DNA of 31,405 nucleotides from an uncultured Bacteroidales bacterium (GTDB taxonomy: Bacteria > Bacteroidota > Bacteroidia > Bacteroidales > Paludibacteraceae), in assembly GCA_900542355.1 (NCBI GenBank), contig UQNE01000019.1:1-31405 (forward strand). The letters run 5' to 3'. The notes under the pieces were generated by a model. That model worked only from the letters and a program-made list of their open reading frames with translations. It ran no database searches and was not told the DNA's origin. The position numbers and the translations under genes are program-made. Shown in pieces: positions 17,001 through 24,201 of this stretch. Every line of letters begins with the position of its first letter. Positions within the stretch are counted from its first letter, which is position 1.

Positions 17001-17173
17001 TGCGCATCCAAATCTCGTGGGTGCGCTTTGGCATAATGGGAGGCATAATCCATACCCTTTCTATATTCGCCATTTTCCATCATTCGAGTTGCCTTTTTTA
17101 GCGCAAGCGAAGATATACTATAACAAGAAAATGTATAGATAAGCGACAAAGCAAGCAGAATATATCGTTTCAT
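14069..17173 (-). CDS. TPR-CHAT protease with signal peptide
   Basis: The 1034-residue protein begins with a Sec-type signal (MKRYILLALSLIYTFSCYS). A long alpha-helical stretch with TPR-like units follows (about residues 25-640), then a C-terminal CHAT domain (about 700-1034). CHAT is a caspase-fold cysteine protease; the catalytic pair is visible as His866 (IIHISTHGIYW) and Cys949 (LVLSACQTALGD). Known CHAT proteases act in the cytoplasm on partner proteins or in peptide release, so an exported one is unusual. A start at 17395 would place about 74 odd residues before the signal peptide and overlap the caspase gene, so I rejected it. The gene is 17 nt after the caspase gene and visibly more AT-rich than it. 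Confidence 0.88.
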   Translation of the reverse strand: MKRYILLALSLIYTFSCYSISSLALKKATRMMENGEYRKGMDYASHYAKAHPRDLDAQLLAQMFYAYGMHNRFDLSLTASYLLRLDSTSVVAANPDITDSGLPFVIDYVELCEVLNLWDRIAVECPQFLSRYSFSPGDRAEIQALLSQAYQLDGRLVEAYQWRKQSFDINLLIRQADAKRGIPNFNVRLEQDIHALQELGTQIQNSIGTNKYSNDANACYWSAWSVLNEFSDSIIAGNDFRSKTVYLHSDKDKNISYATASPTYWITFYQDRVAQDSIKIANAPGYMWTANVRDYFADLFSLAEAYCNASQYLQADGCLEVIRRKNIELFPLVGDRLFNAVAVSTAQMWIDIQTQRTTRSSVDNDVEPMLADLLGITDFNIVSFIRNGKHLLGGYWGLQHMDAFPNLMYDYYAILAEQCLYQNNYASAIRYANLSDSIADAFLQYETTTYLLRETKYSIHNQLIRAKSMEHIGTTEQIYLSYQRLYDKLVLLYIDMYVKPHCLSESMPNGFPKEIYAEENRAAFPSNFNTELHSVNHIAALRNIGTLNQLAYQQALFQKSLLLNTNNFLFGSDTVRTSSVYRQLMQLKQQQKHTPHNYKYDSITNRINQLEAEIVFRYMDSTAIIQTLCPSIESIRHSMQNGELAIEFIECVPSENVDSTYYAALLLNYKNSYPTIVTLCRKQDLLDCMKPATSDGAYIKRNELSQCIWSKLLPYTLNVKTIYFVPTGLLHNIPLETLPYDTQSIMSEHFSMVRLSSTREIVALQNRHKPTSAVIYGGIQYDVSNRDLMAAHKPYQSAIFTASRDLQLNRGSVRYLPWTKKEAETINTLLRKKHISVELYISKSANEESFKSLSGKHKNIIHISTHGIYWSEPIARKQDYFARQMHESESTQSTIEPLDRCALLFAGANTALSGYASTLPTGVQDGVLTAREIALLDLRDCDLLVLSACQTALGDITSEGVFGLQRAFKQAGVKTIIMTLWSVKDQPTQFFMTEFYRNLTTFKQDKHTAFRNAQNATRKKYPEPVYWAGFIMLD

Positions 17174-17190
17174 AAATCGTGTTTTATAGG

Positions 17191-18111
17191 TCAAAATATA
17201 GCATTGTTTTTGTAAGTAGCAGGTGCTTCGATTACCGGGGTTTGAGTATTGATAATGATGCGTCGTATGATGTTGGTGAGAGAATTTTCCAATTGAACAC
17301 AAGAAACAGATGCGAGTGCCAATTTCTGATTGTGTAAGGCATAAGTAAGCGAACCATGGCCTTGGTACTCGCGGTTGGATTGGTAAGGTTTGCAAGCGGA
17401 GATAAGTACCCAGTCGATGGGGGTAACGGCAGTAGCAAGTGTGTGGGGTGAGGAATGCGGTTGGGCAGTGGCAGTGGGCGGGATGATGAATGCGTCGGCG
17501 GTACCACGGATGACGATTGGGGCGGATGATGTATCGCCCGATAGATCATTGTTCAGTTCATCGGAGTCATCTCCGCGGGTGGAGTCGCCACTATGGCAGG
17601 CGTCGGCGATAACGATGATTTTGCCCGTGGTACCTACTCGGCGGCGGAGTGCATGCAGATAACGATTGAGTTCGTCGTCGATGATATGGTTTTGCCCTTC
17701 GTATTGCCCCTTGACATACGCAAGTTGCGCATCGTAAGGCACCCACGCTTCGTCCAGTCCATCGGGTTCATCGCCGTGGAGGTCGGTTACTTGCTGCCCA
17801 TGCCCCGAAAAGTGGATATACACGATGTCGCCCATTTGCGCTTGGTCAATAAGACGGCGGAATGCATTGCGAATAGCCGAGGCTGTAGCCTGCGCATTGG
17901 CAAGAACGACGATGTCTTGAGGCAAGAAACCGTTGGTTAGGAGAATGTCCTCGACCAAGGGGATGTCCTTATCGCCATTGATAGTCGCCCATCCGCTACC
18001 TGCAGGATAGGCACCTATACCGATAACCAAGGCTCGCTTGGTAACCGCCGACAGCGGGCAACAGGTAAGAATAGCGATACCAAGGCATAGTATGGAGAGT
18101 AGGCGACGCAA
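17191..18111 (-). CDS. Caspase-family (C14) protease with signal peptide
   Basis: The 306-residue protein has a hydrophobic signal (MRRLLSILCLGIAILTCCPL, cleavage near Ala22). A metacaspase-like p20 domain follows, with the first strand KRALVIGIGAY, catalytic His104 (IHFSGHGQQ) and catalytic Cys172 (VIADACHSGDSTRG). Acidic residues around the active site (GDEPDGLDEAWVPYD) match type I metacaspases, which cleave after Arg or Lys. The end has a short helical part with no known domain. It lies 32 nt after the anti-sigma gene and 17 nt before the TPR-CHAT gene in one operon. Both proteases should be outside the inner membrane. Substrates are unknown. Confidence 0.9.
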   Translation of the reverse strand: MRRLLSILCLGIAILTCCPLSAVTKRALVIGIGAYPAGSGWATINGDKDIPLVEDILLTNGFLPQDIVVLANAQATASAIRNAFRRLIDQAQMGDIVYIHFSGHGQQVTDLHGDEPDGLDEAWVPYDAQLAYVKGQYEGQNHIIDDELNRYLHALRRRVGTTGKIIVIADACHSGDSTRGDDSDELNNDLSGDTSSAPIVIRGTADAFIIPPTATAQPHSSPHTLATAVTPIDWVLISACKPYQSNREYQGHGSLTYALHNQKLALASVSCVQLENSLTNIIRRIIINTQTPVIEAPATYKNNAIF

Positions 18112-18143
18112 GGGCAGAGCAATTAAGAATTATTAATTAAGAG

Positions 18144-18983
18144 TTAGAGTTGATCTAAGTACTGCTTTGCTTGCGGGGCAAACAGACCTCCGTCGTCTGC
18201 GATCTGACGGAGCAATCGTTTCGCACGGAAGATATGCCCTTGGTACATCTCACATAGTGTGTAGAGCCACTGTGCCTGCTCGTATATCTCCCGACATTCC
18301 TCCGAGGACATAGTCGGTAGCGGTTGGGCGGTCTGCTCCATAAGCGAACGCGCCATAGGTGCGGCTTCGCTCCATTGCTCCGAAGCAACACATTGGTAGA
18401 GTTGCTCCAACTGCGTTTCTATAGGGTCGAGCATTGTACCTCGCATAGGTTCGATGGTGATCGACTGCGCAAACTGAGTGCTGAGTTGTTGCATTGTGCG
18501 CATAGCAGGCACGAGGACAATACACAAGCAGATCGCTGCTGCCACTGCGATAGAGGCAACTGAGATACCTGCGATCTTCCAACGCCGAGCGCGTTTGCGA
18601 GGCTGTTTATCCGAGGTCGGCTCGTCGGACGGAGCAATATCGCATAGTGGTTCGGAAGTTTCCGTATTGAGCAGTCCGGTTCCTACTTTGCGGTATGCTT
18701 GATAGCGGATTAGCGGGTCCATATCGGGCACAAATGCATTCCCGACCGCCATCTGCTCTTGAATACGCAGCATCATCTCTTCCTCTTGAAGTTGCTTTCG
18801 GAGTTGTTGCTCACGGATAGCGAGGATGATGTCGGACTGCAGTTCGGTTTCTTCTTGCAGCGTGCCGAGGGACGATGCAGAGGCAGCGTTGTGAAGTTCT
18901 TGCTCGAACTGCGCTTTCTCTTGGTCGGTCATTTGTCCGGCGAGATAAGCGTCGATACGGTCTGTATTATCAAAAGATGCCAT
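18144..18983 (-). CDS. Single-pass anti-sigma-like membrane protein
   Basis: The 279-residue protein starts with the pattern common in Bacteroidota anti-sigma factors (DRIDAYLAGQMTDQEKAQFEQEL, residues 8-30). A charged helical region and one transmembrane segment (about 136-159, after KRARR) follow. The outer domain of about 120 residues is TPR-like (LEQLYQCVASEQWSEAA, EQAQWLYTLCEMYQGH). No zinc-binding motif is seen. It overlaps the sigma gene by 14 nt, so the two are probably made together. The likely job is to hold the sigma factor at the membrane until a periplasmic signal arrives. A structural partner for the proteases is an alternative. Confidence 0.75.
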   Translation of the reverse strand: MASFDNTDRIDAYLAGQMTDQEKAQFEQELHNAASASSLGTLQEETELQSDIILAIREQQLRKQLQEEEMMLRIQEQMAVGNAFVPDMDPLIRYQAYRKVGTGLLNTETSEPLCDIAPSDEPTSDKQPRKRARRWKIAGISVASIAVAAAICLCIVLVPAMRTMQQLSTQFAQSITIEPMRGTMLDPIETQLEQLYQCVASEQWSEAAPMARSLMEQTAQPLPTMSSEECREIYEQAQWLYTLCEMYQGHIFRAKRLLRQIADDGGLFAPQAKQYLDQL

Positions 18984-19710
18984 GATGATTTGCGAAATAG
19001 GTTTTGAGTTTGTTCATACATCTGTTTTTCTGCGTCTTTGCGCTGTCGGCATTGGCATACTGCAACTCGGCAGCGATGACGCTCCACGACAGTTTTTCCC
19101 AATAGAACTTCTGCAAGAGCGGGGCGCAGGGTTCTCCCATACGGCTGACTATGGTAGAAAGACGCTTGTATCGCGCTTCGCGCTCGAAAGCGGAGAGAGT
19201 GTCGGGTATGAACCATTCGAGCATATTAACGGGTTTGCCGTTGAGGTTCTGCATATAGAGGCTGTTGAGCCGCTCCCACTCGGCTTGGCACTCGTCTTTG
19301 GTGTGGCTTTTGGCAAAGCGATGCATCGGTTCGTCCACTTGGACTAACCAAAGATAGTAAGGATCGTCTTGGAAGTTGTAGCCCGGCTGTTGCAGGGTGC
19401 TCTCCTCGGGAAAAGCGACATTCTTACCTTTGTTATTGCGCAACATCTCGAGTGCGACCCTTTCGCCAATGCCGTAGAGGTATCCGGCGAGCGACGAGGT
19501 GAGGCCGTCGGATGTCAGTCTGTCGCCCTGTATATTGCGCCAAAGGCGAATACATGTGTCTTGGAATATATCCGCCAACAGATAATCGTCTTTGATAGCA
19601 AACTTGCTACTGATGGCTTTAAGGAAATCGGCACGGAAAGCGGCGTAAAATCGATTTATGGTCTGCTGATCGTCCGTGCGGAAAGCGTTGATGTATTCTT
19701 GGTCCGTCAT
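18970..19710 (-). CDS. RNA polymerase sigma-70 family factor (ECF-like)
   Basis: The protein (246 residues) has a sigma region 2 (about 20-90, with DIFQDTCIRLWRNI and GYLYGIGERVALEMLR). Its C-terminal region 4 (about 180-240) has KFYWEKLSWSVIAAELQYANADSAKTQKNRCMNKLK, a helix-turn-helix for the -35 element. The linker between them is longer (about 90 residues) than in usual ECF factors, which are near 190 residues. It is first in the operon, coupled to the anti-sigma gene. The operon also has a normal housekeeping promoter, so the factor's own targets are not evident. Confidence 0.85.
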   Translation of the reverse strand: MTDQEYINAFRTDDQQTINRFYAAFRADFLKAISSKFAIKDDYLLADIFQDTCIRLWRNIQGDRLTSDGLTSSLAGYLYGIGERVALEMLRNNKGKNVAFPEESTLQQPGYNFQDDPYYLWLVQVDEPMHRFAKSHTKDECQAEWERLNSLYMQNLNGKPVNMLEWFIPDTLSAFEREARYKRLSTIVSRMGEPCAPLLQKFYWEKLSWSVIAAELQYANADSAKTQKNRCMNKLKTYFANHHGIF

Positions 19711-19738
19711 TGAAGGTTATGGGAGTGAAATTCGGGTG

Positions 19739-19769
19739 CAAAGATACGATTTTTTTAAGAATTATGCAA
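19739..19769 (-). promoter_or_regulatory. Bacteroidota promoter of the sigma-protease operon
   Basis: On the minus strand TTG (19769-19767), 20 nt, TATCTTTG (19746-19739). Transcription should begin about 20 nt before the ATG at 19710, so the leader is short. Confidence 0.8.
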
Positions 19770-20054
19770 GAGTGAAGATGATTATCCGAAGCAACTGTGC
19801 CAAAATTGCACATCGTAGCTTCATATGCCATTGCTATCCGCTAACCGAGTCAACCAACCTCAGTATTAAAGCACAATGTGATCAACCTTTTTCAGAACGG
19901 CACATATACCGTCTATGTACCGTCTATCGCCCTACCACTACCCTACCACTCATCACCCTTATGCCATCTTTATATCACCTTTATACCACTCCTAAAAGCA
20001 CCTTTTCTCTCCGCTCTCCCTATTCAAAATACAACCCCATATACGATAATGCAA

Positions 20055-20083
20055 TCTCTACATTCTCTCCATTCGGGACAAAA
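20055..20083. repeat. 29-bp direct repeat, first copy
   Basis: The 29 bases beginning TCTCTACATTCTCTCC recur exactly at 20358-20386, 303 bp downstream. The flanks differ. Confidence 0.9.
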
Positions 20084-20357
20084 GAACAGTTTAACGAATT
20101 AATCGTAATTGGCGGAGGATAAAAATAGTCATTTAAGGAGGTCCTTAATGGCTTGCATGGAGAACTTACACAATGCAAACACTAATTTAGTTTTTGGAAA
20201 TTCATAGCCTAATAGTTGGTAGATATTTTTGGATTATTCTTGAATGCATTATTGGATGTTTTTGTATAGAAAAATGTATGGCAGTGTATGGCAATTATAT
20301 GTTTAATCGTCAATTAACCGTTAACGGAGAACCTATGTACCCGCTGTGCAACAGCCT

Positions 20358-20386
20358 TCTCTACATTCTCTCCATTCGGGACAAAA
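20358..20386. repeat. 29-bp direct repeat, second copy
   Basis: Exact second copy of 20055-20083. It is followed within 80 bp by the second copy of the 19-mer ATGGCAATTATATGTTTAA, the first of which is at 20288-20306. Confidence 0.9.
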
Positions 20387-20560
20387 AAGTTTTAATGGCT
20401 ATTTACATGGCTTTTAATGGCCCCAGCCGGACACACAGAGAAAGAAATTTATGGATAATTACATGGCAATTATATGTTTAACCATCTATAGGGAATTTAG
20501 AGTAACAACATCAACATAAGCATACAAACGGCAATTATTAATTGAAAATCCATAATTATC

Positions 20561-20591
20561 TTGCATATCTCCAAAAATTGCACTATCTTTG
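20561..20591 (+). promoter_or_regulatory. Bacteroidota promoter upstream of the vWA-kinase operon
   Basis: TTG at 20561-20563, 20 nt, TATCTTTG at 20584-20591. Transcription would begin near 20598, about 530 nt before the vWA gene. The leader would include the large hairpin at 20865-21003. It is the only good consensus promoter found before that operon. Confidence 0.78.
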
Positions 20592-20637
20592 CAGCCGAAA
20601 TGCGACACATATCTCATTAACTGATAAAAACGAACTC

Positions 20638-20742
20638 ATGCGCCATAGCAAACGACATATCAATTCTTCAGTACAACAAACTCCCTGCTATACCACTGTT
20701 AGCCACGCTATGCAACCAACTATGGGGCAGACTCCTCAATAA
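20638..20742 (+). CDS. Possible 34-residue leader peptide
   Basis: An ATG about 40 nt after the predicted transcription start opens a 34-codon frame (MRHSKRHINSSVQQTPCYTT...). It is polar, with no signal, membrane segment or known motif. It may be a leader peptide or chance. Confidence 0.2.
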   Translation: MRHSKRHINSSVQQTPCYTTVSHAMQPTMGQTPQ

Positions 20743-20864
20743 ATAACGCAAGATAACAACCAACAAACAGATAAACTAATCAACCAACAAACTAATATAG
20801 CCTATGACAGACGAGCGGTAGGACCGCACGACATACATATTTAACCCAGTGTTATAAGCCGAAC

Positions 20865-21003
20865 TTGAGTCTCCTGGAAACTTCGACAACTTTCAGAAAA
20901 CTTCTTACATTTTCAAGCAAAAGCCTAAGCACTCGCGCCTACGGCGTGAGCTTTTGCGTAGATATTTGAAAATGTAAGGTAGTCGAAGACCTCAGGAACT
21001 CAA
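20865..21003 (+). ncRNA. Long nested hairpin, leader RNA or small RNA
   Basis: A 139-nt stretch folds into one long nested stem: 20865-20870/20998-21003, 20872-20876/20993-20997, 20881-20887/20982-20988, 20904-20916/20966-20978 (13 bp perfect), 20917-20924/20950-20957 (8 bp perfect) and 20932-20939/20943-20950 around a TAC loop. A smaller hairpin with a T-rich tail follows (21007-21011/21021-21025, tail to 21032). It sits between the promoter at 20561 and the vWA gene. It could be an attenuating leader, a stable small RNA or a hairpin DNA element. The family was not recognised. Confidence 0.6.
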
Positions 21004-21006
21004 ATG

Positions 21007-21032
21007 AAGCGAAAAGTCCACGCTTTGTTTTT
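21007..21032 (+). terminator. Possible attenuator hairpin before the vWA gene
   Basis: AAGCG (21007-21011) pairs with CGCTT (21021-21025) and is followed by TGTTTTT. The stem is short, so termination would be partial. It lies directly after the large hairpin and 93 nt before the operon's first ATG. Confidence 0.35.
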
Positions 21033-21124
21033 ATTGTATGGTGTTTCATCTCGCAAGTGTACAAAACGAAATATGGGTAACTAAATACCTAACAAATAAA
21101 TACAAACTAAAATCTTTATCAGTT

Positions 21125-21889
21125 ATGGCAAACATTCAATGGGGTACCAAAACTCCGGGTCACATCATTTATTTGGTTGACCAATCAGGCTCTATGAGCG
21201 GTGTTAATGAGAAAAAAGCAGCAGAGGCAGTTACTGCAGCAATGATGGAAACCTTAAAAGGTTGTATTAGTGGCACAGAAGTGCGCAACCGAGTATATGT
21301 TACCATTATTGGTTATGGTAACGAGGACGGAGTGTCTATTATTCGTGAAGGATGGATAGCAGACTTCTTGGAGGACTTACAGACTTGTAAAACGAACTCG
21401 ACAACGATTATCGAGCCTAAATCTTATGGCATGACACCTATGGCCGAAGCATTTATGTTGGCTAATAAGTGTATTAGTACTTGGCTTTCGCAACGCCAAT
21501 CGCAAGACGCGAAAGTTCCGGCACCGATTGTCATAAATATTACTGACGGATATCCGGATGATGTAAATACGGCAACCCAAGAGGCACAAAAGATTATGAA
21601 TATCCAAACACGCGATGATGGAAATGTTCTTGTGTTCAATATCCATACCGATGATGCTACGGATGGTGTTGAAATAAAGTTCCCCGTAAACAAATCCGTT
21701 CTCAATGGTGTCCCGGAAGGAGAATTCTTATTCGATATTTCTAGTACGATGACGGATGATTTTGTTCGAGCAGCAAAAGCACAGCATTTTGAAGGAGTGC
21801 TGCCTGGTTCAAAAGGCTTTGTAGTAAATGCAAAGGGCGACACATTAGTGCGTTTTGTTACATTTGGCTCTGGAGTATCACAACACTAA
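21125..21889 (+). CDS. vWA-domain protein, TerY-like
   Basis: The 254-residue protein is a single von Willebrand A domain with a complete metal-ion site: Asp19-x-Ser21-x-Ser23 (YLVDQSGSMS), Thr104 (YGMTPMAEAF) and Asp141 (INITDGYPDD). It has no signal peptide or membrane segment, so it should be cytoplasmic. TerY-like vWA proteins are linked with PP2C phosphatases and kinases in Ter-related stress networks, and the same triad follows here. I start at ATG 21125 after an A-rich leader; the ATG at 21038 would add a stretch unlike this family. The phosphatase gene begins 4 nt later. A scaffold or phospho-regulated adaptor role is inferred. Confidence 0.9.
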   Translation: MANIQWGTKTPGHIIYLVDQSGSMSGVNEKKAAEAVTAAMMETLKGCISGTEVRNRVYVTIIGYGNEDGVSIIREGWIADFLEDLQTCKTNSTTIIEPKSYGMTPMAEAFMLANKCISTWLSQRQSQDAKVPAPIVINITDGYPDDVNTATQEAQKIMNIQTRDDGNVLVFNIHTDDATDGVEIKFPVNKSVLNGVPEGEFLFDISSTMTDDFVRAAKAQHFEGVLPGSKGFVVNAKGDTLVRFVTFGSGVSQH

Positions 21890-21893
21890 ACTT

Positions 21894-23063
21894 ATGAAAC
21901 TTCAGTGTTCAACATTTATTATGCCGCACATTGGGGATAAGTATTCCCAATGTGCGGATAGATTCGCAATAAGCGAAAATGGAAATCATTTTGCTATTGC
22001 AGATGGAGTCGGTGCATCTTTCTTTCCTGCAATATGGGCAGAGATAGTAAGCAAGGATTTTGTACAACATAGTGAATCTTTTATAGATAAAAATGTACTC
22101 GTAAATGAAGCAAGGCTTATTGGTGAATGGAACGACAAAGTAAAAGTGGCAACTGCTAATCTGTCCGATAAGGAAAATTTTTTGATAGAGATGGCAAAAG
22201 ACAAGTGTGATTTTGCAGCCTGTACTTTTGTAGGATTGACCATAGACAAGGATAAATGGCACTGCCAAGCATTGGGAGATAGTTATTTGTTCATCCTTAA
22301 TGATGAATATGAAATTATTGAATCTGTTGCATCACAACAAGGACAAGATTTTGATAATTTCCCTGAGTATTTTGCCAGTTGCCATGGAAAGAATAATGGC
22401 TCTGTTTTTGTTAAATCGGGAGATATATCAAACATTGCATATTTTGTACTACTCACCGATGCCATTTCTGACTGGTTTATTAAAGCAGATTCCAATAAGC
22501 GAAAAGCACTTGTTGAATTACAACATCTATGCGACTTTCGGTCTTTTATAGATGCAGAAAGAGCAAATAATGCAATGAAGGACGATGATACCACCGCTGT
22601 TGTTATCAAGGTCATTGCTGATGGTGAAGAAACTGTTTCTGTAGAACAAATAGACCCTACTGATATTGCTGCTCTGATTGAATCTGAAAGACATGAATCT
22701 GCAAAAAATACGGTTATCGAAACAATCAACAATGTAGATTCTTATGAACAAGAAAAGAACAGTATTGCAGAGGATGAAATAGAGAAAGGCAATACTAAAG
22801 CCAATGCAGTAGAAGAGTCTTGCACAAAAGAGAAATCTAATTCAGATAAGGAAATAGTCTCATCAAGTGAGGTTGAAAATGCTGACACATCAGAGATTTC
22901 TCCAATACAGTCCCTTATCCAAAGTATAAAAGATGACCTCCGAAAATTGCGTACTATTGCATGTAATAGAGGAATAGAACCCAATAGGCTCAGACTATTG
23001 GACGACTGCATAAAACTATTGGGAAAATTCGAATCTGCAATTACCAACAAGAAAAAACGATAA
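21894..23063 (+). CDS. PP2C-type protein phosphatase
   Basis: The 389-residue protein has the PP2C metal-dependent Ser/Thr phosphatase fold in residues 1-240. Key parts are Asp22 (QCADRF), DGVG at 37-40, GDS at 128-130, TDAISDW at 188-194 and DDDTTAVVI at 230-237, all metal or phosphate ligands of the family. From 245 to 335 it is an acidic, low-complexity linker. The last 55 residues are helical (IQSLIQSIKDDLRKLRT...CIKLLGKFESA) and could bind a partner. It should reverse the action of the two kinases that follow 10 nt downstream. An ATG at 21855 lies inside the vWA gene and is unlikely. Confidence 0.9.
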   Translation: MKLQCSTFIMPHIGDKYSQCADRFAISENGNHFAIADGVGASFFPAIWAEIVSKDFVQHSESFIDKNVLVNEARLIGEWNDKVKVATANLSDKENFLIEMAKDKCDFAACTFVGLTIDKDKWHCQALGDSYLFILNDEYEIIESVASQQGQDFDNFPEYFASCHGKNNGSVFVKSGDISNIAYFVLLTDAISDWFIKADSNKRKALVELQHLCDFRSFIDAERANNAMKDDDTTAVVIKVIADGEETVSVEQIDPTDIAALIESERHESAKNTVIETINNVDSYEQEKNSIAEDEIEKGNTKANAVEESCTKEKSNSDKEIVSSSEVENADTSEISPIQSLIQSIKDDLRKLRTIACNRGIEPNRLRLLDDCIKLLGKFESAITNKKKR

Positions 23064-23073
23064 ACAAGAAAAA

Positions 23074-24201
23074 ATGGCACTACCAACAAAAACACAAATA
23101 AGCGACGCCGTCGAAAATAGTAGCAATATATTAGATCCCCAGTTGGCAGGTTTTTGCCCCATTAGTGGTATTTTTGGAGCAGAAATGTATTGTGGTGGGT
23201 TTTGTATAGTGTACCCGCTTAAAAATGCACAGGGGAAAAAATATGCTTTTCGCGTTTGGCATCAAGAGATAGATGGTATTAAAGATAGGATAAAAAAAAT
23301 CTCTGATTATCTTCACCAAATCAATATACCGTATTTTGTTGAATTTGACTTTGTAGAGAATGCGTTGCGAGTTCCTGATGCATACAACGGCGACCAACAA
23401 ATAGATGCTATTCGTATGGATTGGGTCTCTGGAGATAATTTGATGAAATATCTCAATAGCATCATAATAGGCAATTTGAGTGATGCAGAGAAAAAGGCAA
23501 AAATACAAGACCTCGCAGCCAAGTTCAAAGAGATGGTTATCATTTTGCACGAGAAACGCATCTCTCATGGTGATTTGCAACACGGAAACATTATTGTAAC
23601 TCCACAACAAGAGTTAAAGTTAGTGGACTACGATTCGGTCTATGTGCCTACATTCATCGATGAGGTGCAGGTTACATCCGGATTAGTGGGATACCAACAT
23701 CCGTGTCGTAAAGGTAATAACAAAATTGCAACAGAAAAAGATGACTATTTTTCGGAATATGTCATATATACTTCATTATTGGCATACGCTGAAGATCTCT
23801 CATTATGGGAAGTATTAGACGATGAGGATCATCCGCGTGATGAATATAGTTTATTGTTTAAGGAGGCTGACTTTCAAAGTCCTACTCAGAGTGCATTGTT
23901 TACAAAACTACGGCAATCTCAGAATCAAGACATCACAGAATTAGTAGATATATTGATTAGAGTTCTTCAAGAACCCGATTGCAAAAACTTGCAACCTTTG
24001 GAAACCATCTTTCCTGCAAAGCAAAAGTATTTGGAACAGTCTGGAGCAAAAGCCATAGATAAGAGTTTCTTGTCTCAATTAGTCAAGGAAAACAACCGAC
24101 CGACCTATACAACTCCGACGATTAACATCGAATACGATGAAGAGGAAAAACGAAAACGATATTCACAAAATTATGGCATTATCTTCAAAAACACAAATTA
24201 G
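23074..24201 (+). CDS. Protein kinase-like protein, first of two paralogues
   Basis: The 375-residue protein has a kinase fold with catalytic loop HGDLQHGN (165-172; Asp167, Asn172) and a DYD metal motif (185-187). The HGDxxHxN loop is more like aminoglycoside/RIO-type kinases than classical Hanks kinases. The residue in the usual lysine position is Arg60 (YAFRVWH). The first 45 residues (TKTQISDAVENSS, YCGGFCIVYP as the glycine loop) match those of the next gene. After the kinase domain (to about 335) comes only a short charged tail. Substrates are unknown; the vWA protein and the DUF4407 protein are obvious candidates. Confidence 0.87.
   Translation: MALPTKTQISDAVENSSNILDPQLAGFCPISGIFGAEMYCGGFCIVYPLKNAQGKKYAFRVWHQEIDGIKDRIKKISDYLHQINIPYFVEFDFVENALRVPDAYNGDQQIDAIRMDWVSGDNLMKYLNSIIIGNLSDAEKKAKIQDLAAKFKEMVIILHEKRISHGDLQHGNIIVTPQQELKLVDYDSVYVPTFIDEVQVTSGLVGYQHPCRKGNNKIATEKDDYFSEYVIYTSLLAYAEDLSLWEVLDDEDHPRDEYSLLFKEADFQSPTQSALFTKLRQSQNQDITELVDILIRVLQEPDCKNLQPLETIFPAKQKYLEQSGAKAIDKSFLSQLVKENNRPTYTTPTINIEYDEEEKRKRYSQNYGIIFKNTN

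Larger units (their letters stand above)
19770..20560. other. Gene-free stretch with decayed repeats
   Basis: No supported gene lies here. 19791-19847 is a diverged copy of 31171-31226. 19900-20000 is low-complexity with short direct repeats (TACCGTCTATGTACCGTCTA, CCCTACCACTACCCTACCACT). 20055-20083 recurs exactly at 20358-20386 (29 bp) and 20288-20306 recurs at 20463-20481 (19 bp). Fragments such as TTAACGGAGAACC and TTTTAATGG resemble the window's left flank. It reads as an old landing site for non-coding repeats between two accessory operons. Confidence 0.6.

Noticed and set aside
17174..17395. Longer start of the TPR-CHAT protein
   Set aside because: It would overlap the caspase gene by about 200 nt and place low-quality sequence ahead of a clear signal peptide.
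20865..21003. The long hairpin as a retron or group II intron RNA
   Set aside because: No reverse transcriptase gene is present and no msr/msd or intron domain pattern is recognised.
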